This document shows, piece by piece, positions 23,886 to 32,127 of a stretch of DNA of 50,057 bases (its first letter is position 1; every line of letters begins with the position of its first letter). The notes below the pieces were generated by a model, which saw nothing but the letters and a program-made list of their open reading frames with translations, did no database searches and was not told where the DNA came from. The DNA comes from Companilactobacillus tucceti DSM 20183 (lineage in GTDB: Bacteria; Bacillota; Bacilli; Lactobacillales; Lactobacillaceae): contig NZ_AZDG01000019.1 in assembly GCF_001434665.1 (NCBI RefSeq), positions 1 to 50,057 of the forward strand, read 5' to 3'. Position numbers and translations under genes: made by a program.

Positions 23886-24928
23886 TATATATTGTCTCCT
23901 AACTTTTTAAATTTGGTGAAACGTTTCTGAATTCCCTTAGGAGGAGTAACTTTTGGTGCATCTGGGTGCAATAGCCACGTTGCAGCATAATGAGTCTTGG
24001 AAACTTTAAAGAAAGGAGGTTGCTCTTCCAAATCTATTTGCATGGCGTATTCGTTACGTGGTGCAAAAGCGTCACCTTTAGGAGGATTTAACAAGTTAGG
24101 AGGTGTACCTGGGATTGAATTAAGGTGGTCCTCTTCACTTGTATCTAAAGTAGGCATGGAATCTAATAATCCCCAAGTATAGGGATGTTGAGGATCATAG
24201 AAGATTTCATCTACTGAACCGTATTCAACAAATTTACCGGCATACATAACGGCTACACGATCAGCAATACCAGCCACGACACCAAGATCATGGGTGATAA
24301 AGATGATAGAAGTACCGATTTTTTGTTGTAACTCTTTTAATAAATCGATAATTTGAGCTTGAACAGTAACGTCCAAAGCAGTTGTTGGTTCATCGGCAAT
24401 AAGAATTTCAGGATAGTCTACGATAGCAATCGCGATAACGATACGTTGTCTTTGACCACCAGAGAATTGATGAGGATAGTCATTCATTCTCTCTTTAGGA
24501 TTAGGTATACCGACTAAACGTAAAACTTCTTCGGCACGACCAAGTGCTTCTTTTTTGGAAACTTTATTGTGGATCAAAAGTGGTTCAGCAACTTGTTTTC
24601 CAATTGTCATTGTTGGATCAAGGGATGTCATAGGATCTTGGAAAATCATTGAAATTTTATTTCCACGGATAGCATCCATTTCTTTTTTGCTTTTTTTAAG
24701 TAGATCTTCTCCATGATAGAGGATAGTACCTTTATTTATATCAGCGTTTTTTGCAAGTAACTGCAAGATTGAACGAACAGTGATCGACTTACCAGAACCA
24801 GATTCCCCAACGATAGCTAAGGTTTCACCGGCGGAAAGATCGAAATTCACTCCTCGAATAGCTTGGACAGTACCATTGTAGGTAGCAAAGTTAACGTGTA
24901 GATCTTTTACTTCTAGAATTTTATCCAT
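23885..24928 (-). CDS. oppD: Oligopeptide ABC transporter ATPase OppD
   Basis: 347 residues. Walker A GESGSGKSI, signature FSGGQRQRIVIAIAI and Walker B ILIADEPTTALD are present, and the C-terminal oligopeptide-transporter domain has PQHPYTWGLLDSMP and PGTPPNLLNPPKGDAFAPR. The cysteine cluster seen in the tails of some OppD proteins is absent here. It follows oppC by 23 bases and overlaps oppF. Confidence 0.95.
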   Translation of the reverse strand: MDKILEVKDLHVNFATYNGTVQAIRGVNFDLSAGETLAIVGESGSGKSITVRSILQLLAKNADINKGTILYHGEDLLKKSKKEMDAIRGNKISMIFQDPMTSLDPTMTIGKQVAEPLLIHNKVSKKEALGRAEEVLRLVGIPNPKERMNDYPHQFSGGQRQRIVIAIAIVDYPEILIADEPTTALDVTVQAQIIDLLKELQQKIGTSIIFITHDLGVVAGIADRVAVMYAGKFVEYGSVDEIFYDPQHPYTWGLLDSMPTLDTSEEDHLNSIPGTPPNLLNPPKGDAFAPRNEYAMQIDLEEQPPFFKVSKTHYAATWLLHPDAPKVTPPKGIQKRFTKFKKLGDNI

Positions 24929-24951
24929 TGCTTATTCTTTCTCCTTAGTTA

Positions 24952-25971
24952 TTAGTCTGATGATTGTGGGTCAAAGGCGTCACGTAGACCATCACCTAGT
25001 AAGTTAGTAGCAATCATAATAATACTTAAGATAATTGCAGGTGCCCACATTTGATATGGTAAGAATCTAAAGGCTTTTTGTCCATCAGATAATAGTGTAC
25101 CTAATGATGCATTTGGTGCAGGGATACCAATACCAATGAAACTTAAGAAGGCTTCAAAGAAAATAGCATTTGGAATTGTAAACATTGTTTGAATGATAAT
25201 TGTTGAAGATAGGTTAGGAATCAAGTGTTTTGTAGCAATTTTAGTTGAAGATTCTCCTAAAGTACGTGCTGCCAAAACATATTCTTGCTCTTTTAATTGG
25301 AAGGTTTGAGCACGAATCAGACGAGCCATTGTGACCCAATCAGTAATAGCGATGGCTAAAACAATTGAGATCAATCCTGGCTTTAAAATAATCATCATTA
25401 AGATAACAACGATTAGGTTAGGAACTGAAGAAACGATTTCAACGATACGTTGCATAACGTTATCTGTCATTCCGCCTTTCCAACCTGAGACGATACCGTA
25501 AGGGATACCGATCAATAAATCTACCAAAGTAGCCAAAACAGCAACTATTAGAGAAAGACGAGTACCATAGATAATTCTTGATAATAAATCACGTCCAAGA
25601 TAATCAGTACCTAAGATGTAGTAAGTACCTTTTGGAGCATGAACTTGTTGATAAGCATCAACCATCTTGCCACCCATATTTTGGTAACCGTTGAATCCAG
25701 GGATATTTAGATTACCTAATTTTGGAGGAAGGTTAGATAGGGTAGCATGTTGAGCATTTGGATTATATGGTGCAATTATTGGGGCAAAGACAGAGATAAG
25801 AACAATTAGTGAAAGTAGTGTTAAACAAACAACAGCAACTTTATTTTGAAAAAGACGACGACGGACATCTTGCATGTAAGTTAAAGAAGGTGTGCCGATT
25901 TTTTCTTGTTCCTTATTACCCTCATTATTTAAAAATTTAAATTTATCCTTGGGTATTTGAGGAATTTCCAT
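24952..25971 (-). CDS. oppC: Oligopeptide ABC transporter permease OppC
   Basis: 339 residues with six membrane segments. After the first (near residue 45) there is a long outward loop of about 80 residues (NPNAQHATLSNLPPKL...), then GTDYLGRDLLSRIIYGTRLS, the usual DppC/OppC start of the permease domain. The ATPase-contact EAA loop (AARTLGESSTKIATKHLIPN) is intact. The ATG overlaps the oppB stop. Confidence 0.94.
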   Translation of the reverse strand: MEIPQIPKDKFKFLNNEGNKEQEKIGTPSLTYMQDVRRRLFQNKVAVVCLTLLSLIVLISVFAPIIAPYNPNAQHATLSNLPPKLGNLNIPGFNGYQNMGGKMVDAYQQVHAPKGTYYILGTDYLGRDLLSRIIYGTRLSLIVAVLATLVDLLIGIPYGIVSGWKGGMTDNVMQRIVEIVSSVPNLIVVILMMIILKPGLISIVLAIAITDWVTMARLIRAQTFQLKEQEYVLAARTLGESSTKIATKHLIPNLSSTIIIQTMFTIPNAIFFEAFLSFIGIGIPAPNASLGTLLSDGQKAFRFLPYQMWAPAIILSIIMIATNLLGDGLRDAFDPQSSD

Positions 25972-26903
25972 TATTCATTACCTCCGTTTCCTAATCTAAT
26001 TCTTGGATCAATAAGTACGTATAAAATATCAACAACTAAGAAGACTAAAATCAATAAGAATGAATAGAAGATAGTTAGTCCCATGATAGTTGGGTAGTCA
26101 TTAGTAGTAATTGATTTAACAAATTGTTCACCGATACCAGGAATCGAGAAAATGTTCTCAACAACCATTGAACCAGTCATAGTTGATACGGCCATAGGTC
26201 CAATAATAGTAACAATAGGAATCAATGAATTACGTAAAGCGTGTTTAACAACTACTTGCCATTCTGAATTACCTTTTGATTTAGCGAGTTCAATGTAGTC
26301 ACTACTTAACACGTCGACCATTTCAGTTCTCATAAATCTGGCGACATTACCCAAAGGTAACGCAGCTAAAGCGATAGTAGGTAGGACGCTTGATTGGAAG
26401 TTGTCCCAAAGAGCAACTGGATAGATGTGCCATTTGTAGGCCAAGTAAAATTGTAATAAAACAGCCAAAACAAATGATGGGATTGAAATACCTAGAATTG
26501 ATACGAATGTTGCCAAAGTATCGACCCAAGTATTTTTTCTAATGGCAGCGATGGCACCAAGTAAGATACCTAAAATAGTACCAAGTATCATTGCTTGAGC
26601 ACCAATTTGCATTGATGGTGCTAAACGTTGGCCGATTAGTTGTGTAACAGGTTCATTGTTAAATTGGAATGAAGTTCCAAGATTTCCTTGGAAAAGTCCA
26701 CCTATATAACGAATATATTGAATTAATATTGGTTGATCCAATCCATATTGTGCTTTAACGATTGCTAATTGTTCTGGTGATAGACGATTCTGATTAGAGA
26801 ATGGAGTACCAGGAAGCATCTTCATTAGAAAGAAAGTGATCGTAGCAATTATGAAGAGGGTCAAAAATAGGTAAAGAATTCTTTTAAGAATATATTTTGC
26901 CAT
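25971..26903 (-). CDS. oppB: Oligopeptide ABC transporter permease OppB
   Basis: 310 residues, six membrane segments. The N-terminal KYILKRILYLFLTLFIIATITFFLMKMLPG and the coupling loop IELAKSKGNSEWQVVVKHALRNSLIP are typical of OppB/DppB. It lies 21 bases after oppA. The partner permease is OppC. Confidence 0.95.
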   Translation of the reverse strand: MAKYILKRILYLFLTLFIIATITFFLMKMLPGTPFSNQNRLSPEQLAIVKAQYGLDQPILIQYIRYIGGLFQGNLGTSFQFNNEPVTQLIGQRLAPSMQIGAQAMILGTILGILLGAIAAIRKNTWVDTLATFVSILGISIPSFVLAVLLQFYLAYKWHIYPVALWDNFQSSVLPTIALAALPLGNVARFMRTEMVDVLSSDYIELAKSKGNSEWQVVVKHALRNSLIPIVTIIGPMAVSTMTGSMVVENIFSIPGIGEQFVKSITTNDYPTIMGLTIFYSFLLILVFLVVDILYVLIDPRIRLGNGGNE

Positions 26904-26924
26904 ATTTAATCTCCCTAACTTTAA

Positions 26925-28559
26925 TTATTTTTTATAAGCAGTAACGAGGTTATAACCGCCATTTGGTGAAATACGATAGTTTCTGACATTAGATTTAGTC
27001 AAGTTAGCTTGATTCAATTGATAAAGAACAACAGCACCTTGATCTTCAGTTAAGATCTTAGTTGCTTCAAGCATATCTTGCCATCTAGCATCTTCATCAT
27101 TAGCATCAGTAGTCTTACTCTTTTTAACTAAAGCATCATAGGCTTTATTAGAGTACTTACCATCATTGATCGAACTGTCAGTTGTGAAGCAATCTAAGAA
27201 ACTGATTGGATCTGGGAAGTCGGCTGTCCAAGCTGAAACAACCATATCGAAGTCACCGCTGATAGATTTATCCAAACGTGATTTAAATGGGACATTTTGT
27301 AAGGAAATCTTTAATCCAGGTAATGTCTTCATCATTTGACCTTGAATAAATTCATTTTGTTTCTTAGCGGCGTCAGTATCATCACCTAAAATAGTAAAGC
27401 TGAGATCTTTTTGACCAGTTTCTTTTAGTCCTTCTTTCCAAAGTTTCTTGGCAAGTTTAGGATTGTATTCTGAGTACTTGTTTACTGAATCTAAGGTCTT
27501 TTCTTTAGTAAAGTCTGTACCAGTCTTAGGATTATAAGACATCTTTGTAGGAACTAATGTATCTTCAATACCACCAGTTTTACCTAGGATATTGTCAGTT
27601 AGTTGTTCACGATCGATCGACATTGAAATTGCTTGTCTGATCTTTTTATTTCTAAAGAATTTATATTTCTTTTGATTTAGTTCCAAGTAGTAGTTACTTG
27701 CTGTTTCTGAGATACTGAATGATTTGTAACCTGAAACTTGGCGAGCAGTATCACCACTGATTTGTTGAAGACGGTTAATTCTGTTTGTATCGTAAAGATT
27801 CAATCCAGTATTAGCATCTTTAACAACGTAATATTCGACTTTGTTTAATCTAACTTTTTTAGCATTCCAGTATTTATTATTTTTAACTTCAGTCCAGTTA
27901 TTATCAGAAACATTCCAATTAGTTAATTTAAATGGACCATTGAACACCATACCAGCACTCTTTAAACCATATTGTTTACCGGCTTTTTCTACAGCTGGTT
28001 TATATAATGGTAGAAATGGTGAATTTACAACTAAAGCGTTGAAGTATGGAATTGGTGTATCTAAGTCAATTTGAAGTTTGTATTTATTAAGAGCTTTGAT
28101 CCCCAATGTATTAACTGGTTTTTTACCAGCGCTGATTTTATCAGCATTTTTTATTCCACTATAAATGTAGGCATATTCAGAAGCTGTCTTTGGATCGACA
28201 GTTCTACGCCATGCGTAAACGAAATCCTGAGCCGTTACGGGTTTACCGTTGGACCATTTAGTATGTCGTAGTTCAATCGTATAGGTTTTACCGTTATTTG
28301 TAGGTTTGACGATTTTTTTAGCAACAGCTGGTTGCAATTTTTTACCATCAAATCGGTATAAACCTTCCATTGTATTGGAAAGATTTTGCGAACCGATAAC
28401 ATCGGTATTCATTGATGAGTCCATAGTTGCGATTACATCACTAGAACTGATAGAAAGAGTTTTTTTATCATCTTTTTCAGTATTAGAACCGCAGCCAGAC
28501 AAAATCAGCGCTATCGCAAAAATCGGAAATAGTGCTAACAAATACTTTTTAAATTTCAT
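26925..28559 (-). CDS. oppA: Oligopeptide-binding lipoprotein OppA
   Basis: 544 residues. A lipoprotein signal peptide ends in LSGC (lipobox, Cys23), then a solute-binding domain of family 5 (RHTKWSNGKPVTAQDFVYAWRRTVDPKT near 105). It captures peptides outside the membrane and hands them to OppBC. First gene of oppABCDF. GGGAGG stands before the ATG, and TTGTAT...TACTCT about 60 bases upstream may be the promoter. Confidence 0.95.
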   Translation of the reverse strand: MKFKKYLLALFPIFAIALILSGCGSNTEKDDKKTLSISSSDVIATMDSSMNTDVIGSQNLSNTMEGLYRFDGKKLQPAVAKKIVKPTNNGKTYTIELRHTKWSNGKPVTAQDFVYAWRRTVDPKTASEYAYIYSGIKNADKISAGKKPVNTLGIKALNKYKLQIDLDTPIPYFNALVVNSPFLPLYKPAVEKAGKQYGLKSAGMVFNGPFKLTNWNVSDNNWTEVKNNKYWNAKKVRLNKVEYYVVKDANTGLNLYDTNRINRLQQISGDTARQVSGYKSFSISETASNYYLELNQKKYKFFRNKKIRQAISMSIDREQLTDNILGKTGGIEDTLVPTKMSYNPKTGTDFTKEKTLDSVNKYSEYNPKLAKKLWKEGLKETGQKDLSFTILGDDTDAAKKQNEFIQGQMMKTLPGLKISLQNVPFKSRLDKSISGDFDMVVSAWTADFPDPISFLDCFTTDSSINDGKYSNKAYDALVKKSKTTDANDEDARWQDMLEATKILTEDQGAVVLYQLNQANLTKSNVRNYRISPNGGYNLVTAYKK

Positions 28560-28724
28560 TACTTAACCTCCCTAAAAGCATCACAATAATTAGAGTACAC
28601 CATAAAACATTAAATACAAGAACTTTTTATTAAAAAACCTCTAATATTTTGTTAAAGGGTAATAAAATATTGCATAAAATGCCTAAAACGTATATTTCTT
28701 AGATTTCTAGGTGTTTTACTTCCA

Positions 28725-28767
28725 TAAAAAAGACATGATCCGATTAGATTCGGAATCATGTCTTTTC
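28725..28767. terminator. Terminator after hflX
   Basis: AAAAAGACATGAT.CCG and CGG.ATCATGTCTTTT pair around a short loop, with A- and T-runs at both ends. It directly follows the hflX stop on the minus strand. Confidence 0.85.
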
Positions 28768-30042
28768 TTATTCTTTAATGAACTCACTGTATTCGTTGAG
28801 TTCATCTGGACTTAGATTTGCTGTAATAGATGATCCTTCATTGAGAAATTCTTTTTTGATGATTTGAGAATTTCTGAGGACTTTTTCAGCAACTTTTTGT
28901 TTATCATATGGAATCAGAAGATTTGTCATTTTGAAGTTAGCGTAGAGTTTCTTTTTAATTAAATCTACTAAAGTATCAATTGACTTTTTATCCAAAGCTG
29001 AATAGTAGATATTGTCTCCTTCAATTGAAGGGAAGACTTGATCAGGTTTTAAGTCAGCTTTGTTAAATGCATAAATCATAGGCTTATCTTTAACGCCGAC
29101 TTCTTTGAGAGTTTTCTCAGTTACTTCAAGCATATTTCTCCAATGTTCATCACTAACATCGATAACTTGAACTAATAAGTCAGCATCTTTAGCTTCTTTT
29201 AAAGTAGTTTTGAAAGACTCAATCAAATTGTGAGGGAGCTTGCTGACAAAACCAACGGTATCAGATAGTAGGAAACTAGTATTATCCTCTAAATCAATTT
29301 TTCTAACGCTAGTATCAAGTGTTGCAAAGAGCATATCTTTTTCAAAAACTTTACGATCATCCGAATCTTCTTTATTAAAGTTTAAAAGACCATTCATAGT
29401 TGTAGATTTTCCAGCGTTTGTATAACCAACTAATGAAACTAGTGGCATAGTTGTGTTGGTACGCTTTCTGCTTTGAACATTGATTGTTTTATCAACTGTT
29501 TTTAATTGGTCCTTTAAATAGGTAATTCTTTTACGAATTACACGACGATCTAATTCTAGTTTTGTTTCACCAGCACCACGGTTAGCAAGTCCACCAGAAG
29601 CTGATTGTTGGTCCAGTGGATTACCTGATGGATGGATTCGTGGTAATTGATATTGTAACTTTGCGATTTCTACTTGTAGTTTAGCTTGTTTGGTATGAGC
29701 ACGATTAGAGAAGACTTGTAAAATCAACTCTGTTCTATCCATAAAGCTTAATTTTGTTTCTTTTTCTAGATTACGTATTTGAGATGGTGTTAGTTCATCA
29801 TTTAGAACGATTGTTTTAACATCATCGGCATTGGCTATTTCTTTGATCTCGGTAACTTTACCAGAACCAAAGTAAGTTTTGGCACTGACACTATCAGCTT
29901 TTTGTTTGATAGTATCAGCGACTTCCATATTATTAGCTTCGACTAATGAAGCTAATTCTTCCATTGTATATTCAAAGTCAGGCTGTAGATGGCTGACTCC
30001 GGCAACAATAACGCGTTCTTTTGTATTATTTAATTCTTTCAT
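28768..30042 (-). CDS. hflX: Ribosome-associated GTPase HflX
   Basis: About 424 residues. The N-terminal HflX domain includes TYFGSGKVTEIK and NDELTPSQIRNLEK, then a helical linker (AKLQVEIAKLQYQLPRI), a glycine-rich GGLANRGAGETKLELDRR and the G domain with GYTNAGKSTTMN (G1), DTVGF (G3) and NKAD (G4). HflX splits or rescues stalled ribosomes under stress. ATG at 30042 is chosen because AGGAGGAT lies four bases before it; an upstream alternative would run through that site. Monocistronic. Confidence 0.94.
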   Translation of the reverse strand: MKELNNTKERVIVAGVSHLQPDFEYTMEELASLVEANNMEVADTIKQKADSVSAKTYFGSGKVTEIKEIANADDVKTIVLNDELTPSQIRNLEKETKLSFMDRTELILQVFSNRAHTKQAKLQVEIAKLQYQLPRIHPSGNPLDQQSASGGLANRGAGETKLELDRRVIRKRITYLKDQLKTVDKTINVQSRKRTNTTMPLVSLVGYTNAGKSTTMNGLLNFNKEDSDDRKVFEKDMLFATLDTSVRKIDLEDNTSFLLSDTVGFVSKLPHNLIESFKTTLKEAKDADLLVQVIDVSDEHWRNMLEVTEKTLKEVGVKDKPMIYAFNKADLKPDQVFPSIEGDNIYYSALDKKSIDTLVDLIKKKLYANFKMTNLLIPYDKQKVAEKVLRNSQIIKKEFLNEGSSITANLSPDELNEYSEFIKE

Positions 30043-30279
30043 AGATCCTCCTGGTGGCACCAAAACCCCAGGGTATTAATGCCGTTTAATTATTTGTTTG
30101 AAATATGGGCGTCTCTTAATCTTATTTCTAACCACATGTGCAGTGTCCATCCTTTCGATAGTCTGCTTAAATAATAACATGGATTGATAAAACTCACCAT
30201 AATAGGAAGAAAGACGACCAGTCTTTTGTTTACAGTCACTTTTCTGTATGATTTTAGACACGGGAAGGGAGAGTTAAAT

Positions 30280-30978
30280 TTGAAAAATTATCGTACTAGA
30301 AGAGAATTAAAAAGGGAAGTGAAAGCATTATTGAAAAAGGATTTAGGAAAAGCAATAATGCTGTATTTGATATTGATTTTATCGAGTATAATAAATATTT
30401 TTTACTCAAGAACTGAGACTGTACGTACGGCAACCTATGATCCGTCCACTTTATATATGCATTCATTTAAATTGATATCTACCGGTGGAATTATATATTT
30501 AATTGTTTTAGTGTTGGTATTATCAGTGTTTTTTAGAAGTTTAGATTGGTTAAGAAATCCAGATTTAGATTTTTCACCATTAAAGAGTAATTTTATGTAT
30601 TACCGTAATCCTGATTGGTGGCAATTGATAGTTATCTATTTGATCAAAGGATTTTTCACGATTTTATGGCTATTATTGTTAGTTATTCCTGGCTATATTA
30701 AGATTTGTTCTTATTCCCAAACATATTTTATTTATAAAGACGTTCAAGCACGAGGTGACGGCGATAAATATACTTTCACCGATTATATTACTAAGAGTCG
30801 TCAGTTGATGGATGGCAATAAATGGCGTTATTTTGTTCTACAACTTAGTTATATTGGTTGGTACTTCTTAGGATACATTACCTTTGGAATAGCCTTGATT
30901 TGGGTTATACCTTATGTATGTATGACTAATGCTAATTTTTATAAGGATTTAGTTGAGCAAAATCCTGATGTTATTTAG
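30280..30978 (+). CDS. DUF975 family membrane protein
   Basis: 232 residues. The opening LKNYRTRRELKREVKALLKKDLGKAIMLY and four or five hydrophobic segments match DUF975 integral membrane proteins of Firmicutes. TTG start at 30280, six bases after AAGGGAGAG; any longer form has no ribosome site. It is followed 47 bases later by a short immunity-like gene. Function unknown. Confidence 0.75.
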   Translation: MKNYRTRRELKREVKALLKKDLGKAIMLYLILILSSIINIFYSRTETVRTATYDPSTLYMHSFKLISTGGIIYLIVLVLVLSVFFRSLDWLRNPDLDFSPLKSNFMYYRNPDWWQLIVIYLIKGFFTILWLLLLVIPGYIKICSYSQTYFIYKDVQARGDGDKYTFTDYITKSRQLMDGNKWRYFVLQLSYIGWYFLGYITFGIALIWVIPYVCMTNANFYKDLVEQNPDVI

Positions 30979-31025
30979 TTGGCCATTTGCCAAATAAAGT
31001 TTTAATGTTTTTAGAGGAAACGTGT

Positions 31026-31202
31026 ATGTTAAATAAAGGTAAAGAAGCAATGCACAGTTTATACAATAGTCTGTCTAAATCAAATGATCCTAAGTTGGAT
31101 AATATTAAAGAAGTACTTCTAAGATCGTATAGTAAATCTAATGATGATAAAGAAGATCCAGCTTTAATGCGAAGAGTTGCACGTTTAGTCTATAAAAATT
31201 AA
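31026..31202 (+). CDS. Short bacteriocin-immunity-like protein, possibly truncated
   Basis: 58 residues, helical. EAMHSLYNSLSKSND..LDNIKEVLLRSYSKSND resembles the first half of enterocin A-type immunity proteins (usually 80-110 residues), which protect producers from class IIa bacteriocins. The last codons (VARLVYKN) lie in a 25-base stretch, 31176-31200, identical to 11774-11798 at the edge of a repeat element. The frame may therefore have been cut short or re-ended by that element. AGAGGA lies nine bases before the ATG. The family call is tentative. Confidence 0.5.
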   Translation: MLNKGKEAMHSLYNSLSKSNDPKLDNIKEVLLRSYSKSNDDKEDPALMRRVARLVYKN

Positions 31203-31205
31203 AAA

Positions 31206-31252
31206 ACGGAAAAGAGAGTTGTGACTTATGTCACGGCCCTCTTTTTTTTCGC
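31206..31252 (+). terminator. Terminator after the immunity-like gene
   Basis: AGAGAG-TTGTGAC, loop TTAT, GTCACGG-CCCTCT, then eight T residues. Sequence and context are shared with the terminator at 11806-11845. Confidence 0.8.
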
Positions 31253-31263
31253 TAAATTGTCTT

Positions 31264-31290
31264 CTTACAAATTTGTAAGGAATTGTAAGA
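31264..31290. promoter_or_regulatory. Palindromic operator upstream of the Bce-type transporter
   Basis: CTTACAAATTTGTAAG (31264-31279) is a perfect 16-base palindrome of the form TTACA-N4-TGTAA, followed by another half-site TTGTAAGA. As I recall, response regulators of BceRS type bind inverted repeats of this form in front of their ABC transporter genes. The site lies 75 bases before the ATPase gene. Confidence 0.6.
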
Positions 31291-31354
31291 AGAATCAAAC
31301 GACTTTAAACGTCAATTTTCTTAAGATAGATATATCAAATGGAGGAGAGATCAA

Positions 31355-32107
31355 ATGCAAAAAATCGTAGAAGTAAAAAATATCGAAAAAATATATGGTA
31401 AAGCTGGAGAAAAACAATATAAAGCTTTATCAGATGTTAATTTTGAAGTTGAACCTGGTGAGTTCGTCGGTATTATGGGGGCATCTGGTTCAGGTAAAAC
31501 GACTTTATTAAACATTTTATCTACTTTAGATACTCCAACAAGTGGTCAAGTTCATATTGGTGGACAAGACATAACAAAATTAAATACTAATGAAATGGCT
31601 GATTTTCGTGCCAATAAAATTGGATTCATTTTCCAAGATTTTAACTTATTAGAGAATTTAACAGCTTATGAAAATATTGCTTTACCTTTAGCTTTACAAA
31701 ATACTAACGCTAAAAAAATCGATCCAGCAGTTAATAGCATTGCTGAAAAGTTAGGATTAACAGATATCTTAAACCACTATCCAACTGAATTATCAGGTGG
31801 TCAAAAACAAAGAGTAGCAGCGGCTCGTGCCTTAGTTCATGATCCTTCAATTATTTTTGGTGATGAACCTACTGGAGCGCTTGACTCTAAGAGTGCTCGT
31901 GCTTTGTTAGATACAATGAGCAAAATTAATCATGAAGATAATGTTTCAATTCTTTTAGTTACACATGATCCATTTTCAGCAAGTTACTGTGACCGTATTA
32001 TCTTTATTAAAGATGGTGAGATCGGACAAGAATTAAAGAAAGCCGATCATTCTCGTGGTGAATTTTATCAAGAAATCTTGGATTCATTAGGAACATTTGC
32101 GGAATAA
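31355..32107 (+). CDS. BceA-type ABC transporter ATPase
   Basis: 250 residues. Walker A GASGSGKTT (near 41), the Q-loop FIFQDFNLL, signature LSGGQKQR and Walker B IIFGDEPTGALD are intact. The MacB/LolD-like architecture with an FtsX-type permease of 595 residues right after it identifies the BceAB (peptide-7 exporter) class, which senses and removes peptide antibiotics. GGAGGAGAG precedes the ATG. Confidence 0.88.
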   Translation: MQKIVEVKNIEKIYGKAGEKQYKALSDVNFEVEPGEFVGIMGASGSGKTTLLNILSTLDTPTSGQVHIGGQDITKLNTNEMADFRANKIGFIFQDFNLLENLTAYENIALPLALQNTNAKKIDPAVNSIAEKLGLTDILNHYPTELSGGQKQRVAAARALVHDPSIIFGDEPTGALDSKSARALLDTMSKINHEDNVSILLVTHDPFSASYCDRIIFIKDGEIGQELKKADHSRGEFYQEILDSLGTFAE

Positions 32108-32127
32108 GAAGAAAGGAGGAATAAAAA

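Noticed and set aside
22962-28559. Opp operon as a novel system
   Set aside because: Gene order, motifs and lengths are ordinary for oppABCDF.
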